From the NCBI RefSeq assembly GCF_004135735.1, contig NZ_CP012670.1:6588501-6652500 (forward strand): DNA of 64,000 bases, written 5' to 3'. The notes beneath the pieces are model-generated. The model worked only from the letters and a program-made list of their open reading frames with translations. It ran no database searches and was not told the DNA's origin. The DNA is from Sorangium cellulosum. GTDB taxonomy: Bacteria > Myxococcota_A > Polyangia > Polyangiales > Polyangiaceae. Below are positions 26,737 to 35,865 of this stretch, in pieces. Both the position numbers and the translations under genes were made by a program. Numbering within the stretch: position 1 is the stretch's first letter; each line of letters opens with the position of its first letter.

Positions 26737-27783
26737 TCACGGGGCGCGGGGGAGGGTCGAGATCGCTCTGGGGAGCGTGGCCAGCGACGCGGGCGACGAG
26801 AGCCCCGTGGCCCGGGCAGGGCGCGTCGAGGGACGACCTGGCGACGGCCCTGGGTCGGGCACGTCCCGGCACCGCGGCGCGCTCTGCGGCGGCGGGCTCG
26901 CGCCCTCCGCTGCGGCCAGCGCTTCGCGGACCGCGGCCTGCATCGACCGGGCATCCGGCCAGCGATCCGCCTGGGCGAACGCGAGCGCGCGATCGACCAG
27001 ACGCACCACCGCCGGAGGCATCGACGGATCGACCTCGGCGAGCGACGGGATCGGACAGGTCATCCGCAGGAAGAACAGCTCGTTCACCGTCGGAGCGTCC
27101 TGTACGTACCGGTTCGTGAGCAATGAGAACATCGTCGCGCCCAGCGCCCAGATGTCCGTCCGCACATCGACGAGATCCCAGCGCGCGCGCGCTTGCTCGG
27201 GCGGCATGTAGGCCGGCGTGCCCATCGCGCGGAGCCCGGCCAGCGAGGTCTGCCCCGAGGGGACCCGCAGCCGCGCGATGCCGAAGTCGAGGATCTTCAC
27301 CCCGCGATCGCGCGTGATGAAGATGTTGTCAGGCTTCAGGTCGCGGTGAACGATGCCCTTCTCGTGCGCGGCCGCGAGCACGCCGAGGATCTGCTCGCTC
27401 ACGAGCAGGACCTCGGCGAGCGGCAGCGGGCCGCGCTGCGCCTTCCAGCGCTGGAGGAGATTCTCTCCGTCGAGGAGATCCATCACGAGAAAAGGCGACC
27501 CATCCTCCGCCACGTCGTCCGCGAGCACCGCCGCCACGCCGGGGTGACCGACGGCGTTCGCGATGTCCTTCTCGCGAAGGAACCGGGCCCGGTCGACCTT
27601 GTCCCTCGCGCGCTCGGGGTGGAGCAGCTTGATCGCGACCCGCTCGCCGCTCCGGTGCGTCGCCGCGTACACCGCGGCCATCCCCCCGAGGCCGATCAGC
27701 GCGTCCAGCCGCCATGCGCCCCTGAGCACCGTTCCCACGCGCGACTGCGCACTCCGGACGAGCGTGTCATTCTCGAGCTCCAT
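26737..27783 (-). CDS. Ser/Thr protein kinase
   Basis: A 348-residue kinase. ATG 27783 has AAGGAGCC just upstream; the longer open frame is not supported. Motifs: GLGGMAAVY glycine loop, lysine 52 in VAIK, HRD 146-148 in HRDLKPDN, DFG 166-168, and PPEQ replacing the usual APEQ in the activation segment. All catalytic residues are present. The tail after about residue 290 is Pro/Ser/Arg-rich and has no domain or transmembrane segment. It is transcribed alone and convergent with the glycosyltransferase. The substrate is unknown. The protein resembles the compact soluble kinases that are abundant in myxobacteria. Confidence 0.93.
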   Translation of the reverse strand: MELENDTLVRSAQSRVGTVLRGAWRLDALIGLGGMAAVYAATHRSGERVAIKLLHPERARDKVDRARFLREKDIANAVGHPGVAAVLADDVAEDGSPFLVMDLLDGENLLQRWKAQRGPLPLAEVLLVSEQILGVLAAAHEKGIVHRDLKPDNIFITRDRGVKILDFGIARLRVPSGQTSLAGLRAMGTPAYMPPEQARARWDLVDVRTDIWALGATMFSLLTNRYVQDAPTVNELFFLRMTCPIPSLAEVDPSMPPAVVRLVDRALAFAQADRWPDARSMQAAVREALAAAEGASPPPQSAPRCRDVPDPGPSPGRPSTRPARATGLSSPASLATLPRAISTLPRAP

Positions 27784-28246
27784 CGCTGGCTCCTTCCATG
27801 CCCTCGGGCAACCAACCCTTTCGAGTGCCCACGACGCAAGAAGGCCCATGGCTCTTCACGTCCCCGAGGGGTGATGGCTCTCCAGACGGATCGGCGCTTC
27901 ACGACGGCAAGCTGGGGGGGCGCCCTGTCGGAACCGCGACCTGCCGGCCGTCGTGCGTCACCAGCAGCAAAAACGCCTTGCGCGAGCGGTGTCCAACGGC
28001 ACGTCATTTCATGGAAAAGTACAGCAAGACCCGCGCCACGCGGGTCCGCTCGGGAGCGCAGCGAGGCTCGAGCGCTCCGCTGTGGCGAATCGCCTCGCGG
28101 GACAGAATGCCTCGACCATGGCGTCACCGCAGGCCGCGGTGCTGTCGAGGTGGCGGGGAGGGAGGCAGCGCGCTCGGGCCGGGGAGCGCGGGCGCGCCCT
28201 GGCCCTTCGCCCGGAGGGGGCGCGCTGCCAGCGCCCGCCCGCGCGC
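27784..28246. other. Intergenic region between kinase start and metalloprotease end
   Basis: 463 bp without a convincing gene. It must hold the promoter of the kinase (minus strand) and the 3' untranslated end of the metalloprotease. A small hairpin lies at 28028-28046. Confidence 0.5.
28028..28046 (-). terminator. Possible terminator of the metalloprotease gene
   Basis: GACCCGCG-CCA-CGCGGGTC is an 8-bp stem with a 3-base loop, read on the minus strand about 200 bp past the stop and followed there by TTGCTGTACTTTTC. The distance weakens the call. Confidence 0.4.
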
Positions 28247-31200
28247 TCAGTAGAGGCCCCTCATCGTCGGATCGCCCAGCTCGTAGGCCGACAGCGCCTG
28301 GCGGATGAAGACCGGCACGGAGATGTAGCCCTCGAGCGCGACGCAAGCGCGGTTCGAGGAGCAGGTGCAGCTCGCGAAGTCGCTGTAATCGTCGTCGCTC
28401 TCGTCCGAGTCCGCCTTGCACCCGGGCACGCCGTCCCGCTCCACCTCGCCGTCCGGCGCGACGGCGGCGACGGTCGCGTCCCACCGCACGATCGGCTGCC
28501 CGTTCTGCGGGCTCAGCTTCGCCTTGTGCCAGTCCGCCTTCCCGTCGCCGTCGAGGTCGGGGCCGGGCTCGGTGACGTACGCCCTCGCCAGGAGCTCATT
28601 GGCGTACTCCAGGACACGCGCGCCGACGCCCTTCTGCACCACCTTGCCAAAGAGGGTCTCGGTCCCGTACGTCTTCGCCACGAACACCTTCCCGGAGGGG
28701 TGGTGGAGCTCGATCCGGTTCGGGAATCCAGGATCGGAGTCCGCGCCCACCTCCCAGATTTGCATCATGTCGAGCCAGCGCTGCTTCTGGTTCTCGGGCA
28801 GGTACAGCAGGGTCCAGGCGATCATGAACTTCTGCTGCTCCCAGCCGATCTGCGGGTCGAGGACGGCGACCCGGGCCGGGGCCCGCGGGCTCCACGGCGC
28901 GCGGTCGGTCGCCCCGTACGCGCTGCACACGATGCTCCCCGCGCCGGGGAAGCAGCTCTCCGGCCCGCCCCTGCTCCACCACGACGTCCAGCCCAGGGCG
29001 CTGGCAGGGTACCCGCTCGCGTCCTTGATCGGCCGGCCCTCCTGATCCGCCTCGATGCGCACGCCCTTGATCGCGTCGTCGCCCGTGAGGCCGTTGGCGA
29101 GCCAGCGGCGGTACCCCTCGGGGAAGACGTCGGCGAGCGAGACGGCGCGGTAGCGCGCGTCGAGGAAATCGTGCCGCGAGTCGCTGACGAAGTTGTCGAC
29201 CGACTCGGTCAGCAGCATCGGCACCCACGCCTTGTCGTAGTAGGAGCCCGCGTTCATCGTGTACGACGAGTCGAACTCGCCCTTGTCCTCCGCGAGCGCG
29301 CTCTCGAGCGGCTTGCCGCCCAGGGCGATGTCCCCGAAATACCCCGTCGCGCCGTTCGGGATCACCACGAGCGGCGCGCCGGGCCTCCCGAAGACGTCGC
29401 TCGACGACCGGAGCACCGTGTCCCCTTTCGGCAGGAAGTGCTCGCCCGGCTGCGGGCGCGCCATCTGGAGCGTGAAGTGATCGAACGCGATCCCGGCCGC
29501 GAGGACGTTCTCCCTGAACAGGCTGCCGGCGGCGTAGACCCAGAAGGTGTCGAAGTCATAGCCGCGCTCCAGCGCGTACTCGCGGTAGACGTTCGCCAGC
29601 AGCCCGAGGCCCTTCGCGCCGTCGCGCATCTTGGCGTTGTAGCGGTTCAGCGTCCGCTCCGACGCCGTGCGCACGCTGAACGACTGCCGGTCGCGCCGGT
29701 AGTTGTCGAAGATGTGGTTCACCTCCTGCTGCGTGATGAAGAAGTTGAAGAGCTCATAAGCGTCCGCGCCGTTGTCGTGCCGGTACACGCTCAGGTTGCC
29801 GAGGTCCGCCCACCGGTCCGTCGCGAAGCCGTAAGGGACGCGGGTGCGCCCCGCGGGGTCGACCGAGGGCCCTTTGGCGTCCTCCGGCGTGCGCAGCGCG
29901 CGCCACGGGACGTAATCGACCCTCTGCTGCCGGCACCGCGTGTACTTGCCGTCGACCGGCACGATGTGCCCGTCGAGGACGGGGTGAAAGGCGCCGTCCC
30001 GCTCCTCGTCCCAGGTCGCGGGCCGGAACGCGCCCGGGTCGACCTCGACGCAGGTGTCCGGCCGGATCAGGTCGTACTTGCCCTGGAGCTCCGAGTAGTG
30101 GATCTCCTTGCCTCCGTGCTCGGGCCGGAAGCCGAGGATGCCGCCGAAGTCGTCGACCTTGGCGAGCACGCCCTCGCCGCGCGGGGTCGACGCCTTGTAG
30201 CTCGGGTCCGCGTGCACCGCGACGACGTCACCGTAGAACATGCGGGCCGCGGCGAAGTCGTAGGCGCCGAGCCCGAGCAGGTCCTGCGTGGGCTCGCCGG
30301 CATAATCCATGACCGACGAGTGCATGAACATCCAGATCAGGTTCTTCTGCTCGTCCTCGGTCACCGGATCGAAGTAGCGGGGCCCGACGCACGGCTCGCC
30401 GTCGTCGGACAGCGTCTCGCACGGCGTCTTCACCCGCCCGTTGCTCGTGCGCAGCTGCCAGTACTGCGGCCGGTAGCCGAAGGCGTCCGACGAGCTCACG
30501 AAGTTGTGGCGCAGGCCGATGGAGTGGCCCATCTCGTGGATGATCACCGCGTAGTGCGCCCGCTGCGCGAGGTAGCGCCGCATGGCCTCGGCGCGCCGCG
30601 CCCGCTCGGCGGCGCCGCCCTCGCCGAAGCGGCCGTGCTGGCGCGCGAATTTCTCCTCCAGGATGTCCGCCAGGCTCGCCGTCGCGAGCGGCGCCGGCGC
30701 CTCGTGCATCACGCACGCGCCGCGCTCCGCGAGCGCCACCTCCCTCAGGTTCCTGAGCTCGCGCTGCACGCTCGGGTTCGCGCCCCGGAGCGGCGAGGCG
30801 ACGTTCATCACCTCGTCGGTGAGCGGCAGGCCGCTCACGCCGGTGAGCTCCTGCATCCGCTTCGTCGTGAGCTCGGCCTCGAGCGCCGTGCCCACCGCGG
30901 ACCTGCGGCGCGCCGCGTAGACCGCGCGCATGCTGTCCGGCGCCGTCGCGTCGGCGGCGATGGCGCGCACCTCCTTCGCGATCCGAAAGAGGTCCTCGCG
31001 GAGCTCCGGATCCCGCGCGAGCCGCCCGACGCCCTCCGAAACGGCGTCCGGGTCCACCCCGGCCATGGCGGCGACGCGCCGGTCGAGCTCTCCCCGGGTG
31101 AGCCGCGGCAGCGCGCCGCCCCGCGACGCGCCCTCGCTCGCCTGCGCCCACGCGCGGACGTGATCGCCGTCGGTCACCTCGTCGGTCCGGAGCTCTCCCT

Positions 31201-33121
31201 TGATGTAGCGGACGGCGTCGACGACGCCCTGGCTCCAGAGGTCGTTGACGTGCGTCCAGACATTGATGCTCGCGGCGACCTTCTCGCCGGTGAGCGGATC
31301 CTCCGAGTCGCTGTAGATGCCCCAGGCCGAGGGCGACTGCGGCGCCTCGATGTTGTTGATCTGGTGGTAGCGGAGGTCGCCGATCCGCACGTTCAGCGCC
31401 TCGCGGCAGGCCTTCAGGAGCGCCTCGTCGCGCCCCGCCGCCTCGCGGCGCGCCTCGTGGCACATCCTGGCCGTCACGCCCGCCGGGAGCCGCGGCCCGC
31501 CGCACGCCTCCGGGTCGGCCGCCTCGACGGGGCTGTGGCAGACCACGATCATCTCGGGCATCTTCGCGAGCGCGACCACGCCCGGCGCGTAGCCGCGCCG
31601 CGCGCCGAGGTCGTCCGCCAGGGCCTCGCAGCGCTCCCCCGCGTACGCCGCGCCGCGCCGGCACGCGTCGACCTCGCGCGCGAGCGCCACGGCGTCGGCG
31701 CCGTCGTCCATCTGCCCGTCGTAGGCCGGGAACGCCGCGCCGCAGCGCGCGGGCTCGCCCCCGGTCCGCGCGCACTCGGCGTATTTCGCCGTGACGACGG
31801 CGCTGCGCAGGGCGACGTCCCACTCGTGGGCAGCCCGGTCCGTGGCGTCGAAATAGTCGGGGTTGCTGCCGGAGGTCACGTACCACGGCTGCGGCACGGC
31901 CGTCCGCCGCTGGTAAGGCAAGGTGCAGCGCTGCTTGAAGGTGTCGCACCGGGAGCCGGGGCCCACCGTCACCACCTCCCCGCCCGACTCCATCGTGGCC
32001 TCGGTCACGGCCTCGCACTCGTCCTCGGTCCCGTTGCCGTCCTCGTCCCGGCGCGGATCCGCGCCGAGCGGGGTCGTCTCGGGCGTGAAGCACGGGATCT
32101 CGCCCGACATGCCCTCCGGATCCGCGTAGTAGTGGCTGCGCTCCCAGAGGTTGTAGCGGGCGATCATGCGGTGCCACTTGGTGTCGCTCATGCCGTAGTT
32201 GCGGGCGTACCCGTAGCGCTCCCGCACGAAGGCCCCGAACGCCTGGAACCGGTAGCCGTCCCACTCGGCGGGCTCGTAATCCCGGTCGACGACGCGGCGG
32301 AACGACTGCCGGAGCGTGATCTCGACCGGGTTGCACGAGCCGACCGGCGAGGTGCCGCCGGAGAAATCCGCGTCGAGCATGCAGGCCGGGAAGCGATCGA
32401 CGCCCCAGCCGAGGTGGCTCAGATCGATGAGCTGGGGCATGGCGAACGCCTTGTTGGTGACGTCGAAATACCCCTCCTCGACGTCGAAATGGGGCGCGTC
32501 GGGGTGGCTCGGGTCGCTGACGTAATACGAGAGCGGCTCGTACTGCACGCCGCCGTGGACGCCGATGAGCGACAGCGTATCGAAGTCGTAGGAGTCGACG
32601 TTCAGGTTCCTCGACCAGTCGACCCGCATGTACTCCCGCTCGTACCAGGGGCGGTCGGTCGTGTTCTCGACGATGACGTTCATCTCCTCCCCTGTCGTCG
32701 GGTTGTACTCGCGCGCGACGTCGAAGTGCGAGAGGATCTGGTAGGCGACGGCGACGACGCCATCGTCCGTGGCGGCGCCGGCGCCCTTGCCGTCGGTGTC
32801 GTCCACGCGCTCGTAGGTGATGCGCCCTATCAGCAGGTCTTCCTGGATGACCCACTTGATGCGCGCGACCTCCGCCTGCGCGTACGAGGACGAGAAGAGG
32901 CCGTCCTGCGCGGCGCCATAGCCCACATCGATGACGGTGGTCCGGGCCCAGAACTCCGGATCGTCCGCGGTGCTCTGCAGATCGTCGCCGACGAAGAACG
33001 ACTTGGCCAGCGCGTTCGCTTGGACCCGGTTGAGCGACGGCCGCTCCTCGGCGCAGCCCGCGGCGCCCCCGATCACGCAGATGGCCACCGCCATCGATGC
33101 TCGCCTCCCGATCAAACGCAT
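28247..33121 (-). CDS. Giant metzincin-like metalloprotease lipoprotein
   Basis: A 1624-residue exported protein. ATG 33121 was chosen because GAGGAGGA precedes it and a signal peptide follows, ending in GGAAGC (lipobox-like). The zinc motif HEMGHSIGLRH (H862, E863, H866, H872) is the extended HExxHxxGxxH of metzincins, with a downstream FMHSSVMDY that fits the Met-turn. This establishes a zinc-endopeptidase fold. Large regions either side have no domain I can name; the N-terminal motif ENTTDRPWYEREYMRVDW and many aromatic and acidic residues recur in myxobacterial homologues. An acidic stretch DEDGNGTEDECE near residue 340-380 could bind calcium. It is a single-gene unit. Expected to work at the outer surface; substrate unknown. 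Confidence 0.85.
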   Translation of the reverse strand: MRLIGRRASMAVAICVIGGAAGCAEERPSLNRVQANALAKSFFVGDDLQSTADDPEFWARTTVIDVGYGAAQDGLFSSSYAQAEVARIKWVIQEDLLIGRITYERVDDTDGKGAGAATDDGVVAVAYQILSHFDVAREYNPTTGEEMNVIVENTTDRPWYEREYMRVDWSRNLNVDSYDFDTLSLIGVHGGVQYEPLSYYVSDPSHPDAPHFDVEEGYFDVTNKAFAMPQLIDLSHLGWGVDRFPACMLDADFSGGTSPVGSCNPVEITLRQSFRRVVDRDYEPAEWDGYRFQAFGAFVRERYGYARNYGMSDTKWHRMIARYNLWERSHYYADPEGMSGEIPCFTPETTPLGADPRRDEDGNGTEDECEAVTEATMESGGEVVTVGPGSRCDTFKQRCTLPYQRRTAVPQPWYVTSGSNPDYFDATDRAAHEWDVALRSAVVTAKYAECARTGGEPARCGAAFPAYDGQMDDGADAVALAREVDACRRGAAYAGERCEALADDLGARRGYAPGVVALAKMPEMIVVCHSPVEAADPEACGGPRLPAGVTARMCHEARREAAGRDEALLKACREALNVRIGDLRYHQINNIEAPQSPSAWGIYSDSEDPLTGEKVAASINVWTHVNDLWSQGVVDAVRYIKGELRTDEVTDGDHVRAWAQASEGASRGGALPRLTRGELDRRVAAMAGVDPDAVSEGVGRLARDPELREDLFRIAKEVRAIAADATAPDSMRAVYAARRRSAVGTALEAELTTKRMQELTGVSGLPLTDEVMNVASPLRGANPSVQRELRNLREVALAERGACVMHEAPAPLATASLADILEEKFARQHGRFGEGGAAERARRAEAMRRYLAQRAHYAVIIHEMGHSIGLRHNFVSSSDAFGYRPQYWQLRTSNGRVKTPCETLSDDGEPCVGPRYFDPVTEDEQKNLIWMFMHSSVMDYAGEPTQDLLGLGAYDFAAARMFYGDVVAVHADPSYKASTPRGEGVLAKVDDFGGILGFRPEHGGKEIHYSELQGKYDLIRPDTCVEVDPGAFRPATWDEERDGAFHPVLDGHIVPVDGKYTRCRQQRVDYVPWRALRTPEDAKGPSVDPAGRTRVPYGFATDRWADLGNLSVYRHDNGADAYELFNFFITQQEVNHIFDNYRRDRQSFSVRTASERTLNRYNAKMRDGAKGLGLLANVYREYALERGYDFDTFWVYAAGSLFRENVLAAGIAFDHFTLQMARPQPGEHFLPKGDTVLRSSSDVFGRPGAPLVVIPNGATGYFGDIALGGKPLESALAEDKGEFDSSYTMNAGSYYDKAWVPMLLTESVDNFVSDSRHDFLDARYRAVSLADVFPEGYRRWLANGLTGDDAIKGVRIEADQEGRPIKDASGYPASALGWTSWWSRGGPESCFPGAGSIVCSAYGATDRAPWSPRAPARVAVLDPQIGWEQQKFMIAWTLLYLPENQKQRWLDMMQIWEVGADSDPGFPNRIELHHPSGKVFVAKTYGTETLFGKVVQKGVGARVLEYANELLARAYVTEPGPDLDGDGKADWHKAKLSPQNGQPIVRWDATVAAVAPDGEVERDGVPGCKADSDESDDDYSDFASCTCSSNRACVALEGYISVPVFIRQALSAYELGDPTMRGLY

Positions 33122-33533
33122 TGCAGAGTCCTCCTCTGGCAGCTCGGCCCCGAGCGCGCGTGCCCCCATGAAAACCTCGGCGTCCTCACGCGATCTGGGT
33201 TGAGGGCCGCGGCGCGTGCGCGACTCCGGTGTCTGCCCGACCGCGGGGTGACCGCGGCACGTCGCGTGCCACCCATGGATCACCGAAGGACCCCGGATGG
33301 CCCAGTGATGGATGCACAGGGAGCGCGCTGCGTCGTGGCGGCAGGCCGCCGCGCGCGCGGGCGGCGCGCGGCCGGGCCTCTCCTCGCCGGGACGGCGGAC
33401 GACGCCGGCCGGCGTTAGGAGACTGACGGCGCGAAGCGGCGTGATCTGCCGGCCGGGGCGTGCGCTCCCTCTGGGAGGCGCCGCGGGGCCCGGGGTGCGG
33501 TATTCAGGGCCTCACCCGCTCGGGAGGATCGCA
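33122..33533. other. Divergent intergenic region
   Basis: 412 bp between the metalloprotease (minus) and the two-TM protein (plus). It is very GC-rich and contains a short palindrome CGCCGGCCGGCG near 33402. No gene was recognised. Confidence 0.45.
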
Positions 33534-34055
33534 GTGCCAGATGGACATACCCTGCTCTCGAACGCCGACGGAACCATCCGGGCCGACGGCCCGGACGTGC
33601 TCGTCTGCGAGTGCCGGGGCGACGGGATCGACCTCGCGGTGCGGCGCGTCGCCACGTTCGCGCTCGTCGTCTCGCTCATCATCGCGGGCCTGGTGACCGC
33701 GCGCGCGGCGCCCTTCCCGATCGTCTTCATCGCGGTCGCCTGGTCCGCATGCGCGATCGCGGCGCTGCTGCTCGTGCGACGGCGCCGCCGGCTGCACGGC
33801 GTGTTCCGCCTCGACTTCGAGCGAGCCGAGCTCACCCACGAAGGGATCGGCTTCCGGCGCACCTTTCCGATCCAGATGATCGCCGGCGTATCGACGCCGC
33901 CGGCGCAGGACGCGGAGGCCGACGACCCCGGCCTCTCGCCGCGCTGGCTGCTCCTTCACCTGTCGAACGGGGAGCGGCTCCGCCTGGCCAAGGCGCCCCC
34001 CTATGCGCTCGGGCCGGCGCTCGCCTTCCTCCGGCGGGCCGGCATCGAGCCCTGA
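33534..34055 (+). CDS. Small membrane protein with two transmembrane helices
   Basis: A 173-residue protein of unknown function. The GTG at 33534 is preceded by GGGAGGATC; the longer open frame to 33312 is Arg-rich and unlike protein. A short N-terminal cytoplasmic segment is followed by two adjacent hydrophobic helices (VATFALVVSLIIAGLV and IVFIAVAWSACAIAALLLV), then RRRRR and a C-terminal domain of beta-like segments (FRLDFERAELTHEGIGFRR, WLLLHLSNGERLRLA). The pattern suggests a membrane hairpin with a PH-like soluble domain. Its 3' end is followed by a long inverted repeat and the convergent Cys-rich lipoprotein. Confidence 0.7.
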   Translation: MPDGHTLLSNADGTIRADGPDVLVCECRGDGIDLAVRRVATFALVVSLIIAGLVTARAAPFPIVFIAVAWSACAIAALLLVRRRRRLHGVFRLDFERAELTHEGIGFRRTFPIQMIAGVSTPPAQDAEADDPGLSPRWLLLHLSNGERLRLAKAPPYALGPALAFLRRAGIEP

Positions 34056-34089
34056 GGGGGCGCTTCCCTGGGGGGTCGGTATCGAGGGC

Positions 34090-34222
34090 GCGCCCCCGGG
34101 GTGGAGCTGCCCGCCGGGGGCTCCCCTCCGGGGCCTCTCGTTCCGGCGAGCCCCTGTCGTGGCTCGCCTGCACGAAAGCCCCTCCGGGGAGCCCCCGGCG
34201 GGCAGCTCCACCCCGGGGGCGC
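34090..34222. repeat. Long palindromic element, copy A
   Basis: Perfect 37-bp arms (34090-34126 and 34186-34222) enclose an inner hairpin GGCGAGCC/GGCTCGCC (34145-34152, 34161-34168). The same architecture, with the same inner hairpin and shared flanks, recurs at 47046-47165. It lies between two convergent genes, where it could terminate transcription. Confidence 0.88.
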
Positions 34223-34232
34223 CGGGGCGCGC

Positions 34233-35768
34233 TCAGGGCGCGGGCAGCCTCGGATAGGGCGGGCCGAAGTGCCTCGTGACGTCCCGGACCGTCGAGAGGT
34301 ACGGCGTCTTCATCGCCGCATCCTCGTAGATCGGCCGGACGATGCAGGTGTTGTCCCCGCACTCCCCCGGGTCGGGGAAGACCACGTCGGCGACGAGCCA
34401 GAAGCGGTCGCCGTCCTCCCCCGGGAGGAACGTCACGGGCTCCTCGGGGTCGTAGAAGCCGGTCGGCCCGAGGCTCGCCCTGAGCTCGCCGTTGCAGAAG
34501 ATCTTCACCCGCGGGTGCACGCCGAACGACACGTCGCCGCTGAAGTAGTGCACGCCCACCCGCATCCAGCCGGCCCTGGGCGGAAAGTCGACGTTGATGT
34601 TCTCCGGGGCGCAGAAGCGCGGATCGTCAGGGTCGGTCGCCTCGTGAGCGCAGGAGGCGTTGTCGAGATCGAGCCGCGGGTTGTGGCAGCCCCTGTCGAG
34701 GGCGCGCCACATCTGCCCCACGCCGCGCGGGGCATGGAAGCAGGTGTTGTTGGCCTCCTCCGGATCCAGGTACCAGCTCACCGGCTCGGGGGGCGTCGCC
34801 GCGTCGCTGAACCAGGCGATGGCCGGGCTGCCCCCGAGGCTGTCGATGGTGCAGTTGCCGTAGCCGCACGCGACGTCCGAGCCGCCGATCCTCCACGGCT
34901 GCGTGTTGTTCGGCTTGTGCAGGTAGAGGTCCAGATCGACGCTGATCGGCGCGTGCTCCCACTCGAGCTCGACGCGGAGGCCGCGCGCGCCGACGAAGAG
35001 CGGGTAGCTGCACGTCCCGACCTCGCCGCTCGCGAGGCGCTTCGTGTACGTGACCGTGTACTCGCCCGACTGCAGCGGCTTGAAGTCGTCGGGCGGGTCC
35101 GCCCCGCCCACCGAGGGGCACGGGTCCACGCCCGGCGGGCAGGCCACCGTCCAGGCCTCGGCGCCCGGGGCCGCGTCGGCGCTGAACGCGCCGGTGCCCT
35201 TCTTCAGGTCGACGGCGGCGAACGGCGCCGCCTGGATCGGGTGGCAGCCCCGCGTGTCGTTCATGAAGCAGCCCTCGTCCGCGTGCACGCCGCCGACGCA
35301 CGGCCCCCACGTGCCCATCTCGTCGCAGAGCTGCGTGCCGGGAAAGCAGCCCGGGGTGTCGCGGTACGACGGGTCGCCGCGGAAGCAGGGGTGCGCCTGG
35401 CCCGGGAGGCAGGCGCAGATCTCGTCGATCACGCCGTCGCAGTCGTCGTCCAGGCCGTCGTGGCTCACGCCGAGCTCGTCCACGCCGCAGAGCTCCGTCG
35501 GGCCGCACGCGCTCCCGCACGGGTTGACCGCCACATCGCCCCGGTCGCCGGACCCGCTGTCGAGGTCGATGCCGCCGCCCGGCCCATCGAGGCCGCCGGC
35601 CGCGCTCGCCCCGCCCCCCCCGCTCGCCTCGCCCGCCGCGCCCGCGGTCGCCGCGCTGTCGAGCGAGAGGCGCTTGCCCTCGGCGCTGCAACCGGCCGCG
35701 ACGCCGGCCCCTGACGCCCCGAGCGCGAGCGCGAAGGGGAGCACCGAGCGGACCCGAAGACGAGACAT
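34233..35768 (-). CDS. Cys-rich lipoprotein with MopE-like DCDGVIDE motif (paralogue 1)
   Basis: A 511-residue exported protein. ATG 35768 follows GGAGGTAGG. A signal peptide ends in VAAGC; a Gly/Ala-rich linker leads to NPCGSACGPTELC and DDDCDGVIDEIC, the acidic-Cys motif also seen in MopE-type metal-binding proteins. It continues with CFRGDPSYRDTPGCFPGTQLC and a long beta-rich C-terminal part (LRVELEWEHAPISVDLDLYL, WFSDAATPPEPVSWYLD). The many paired cysteines suggest a disulfide-stabilised periplasmic or surface protein. It is the downstream member of a tandem pair; the gene at 35866 is clearly homologous along its full length. Function unknown. Confidence 0.85.
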   Translation of the reverse strand: MSRLRVRSVLPFALALGASGAGVAAGCSAEGKRLSLDSAATAGAAGEASGGGGASAAGGLDGPGGGIDLDSGSGDRGDVAVNPCGSACGPTELCGVDELGVSHDGLDDDCDGVIDEICACLPGQAHPCFRGDPSYRDTPGCFPGTQLCDEMGTWGPCVGGVHADEGCFMNDTRGCHPIQAAPFAAVDLKKGTGAFSADAAPGAEAWTVACPPGVDPCPSVGGADPPDDFKPLQSGEYTVTYTKRLASGEVGTCSYPLFVGARGLRVELEWEHAPISVDLDLYLHKPNNTQPWRIGGSDVACGYGNCTIDSLGGSPAIAWFSDAATPPEPVSWYLDPEEANNTCFHAPRGVGQMWRALDRGCHNPRLDLDNASCAHEATDPDDPRFCAPENINVDFPPRAGWMRVGVHYFSGDVSFGVHPRVKIFCNGELRASLGPTGFYDPEEPVTFLPGEDGDRFWLVADVVFPDPGECGDNTCIVRPIYEDAAMKTPYLSTVRDVTRHFGPPYPRLPAP

Positions 35769-35865
35769 CCTACCTCCACGAGAGGCCCCCTCGGCGCGAC
35801 GTCGCGCCGGGATCGCGCCGCACGGCGCCGCGGCGGTGCGCTCCCGAGGGCGGCGCGCGCGCGGC

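Noticed and set aside
27953..33418. 1821-codon plus-strand frame
   Set aside because: Antisense shadow of the metalloprotease lipoprotein, which has the signal peptide, zinc motif and ribosome site.
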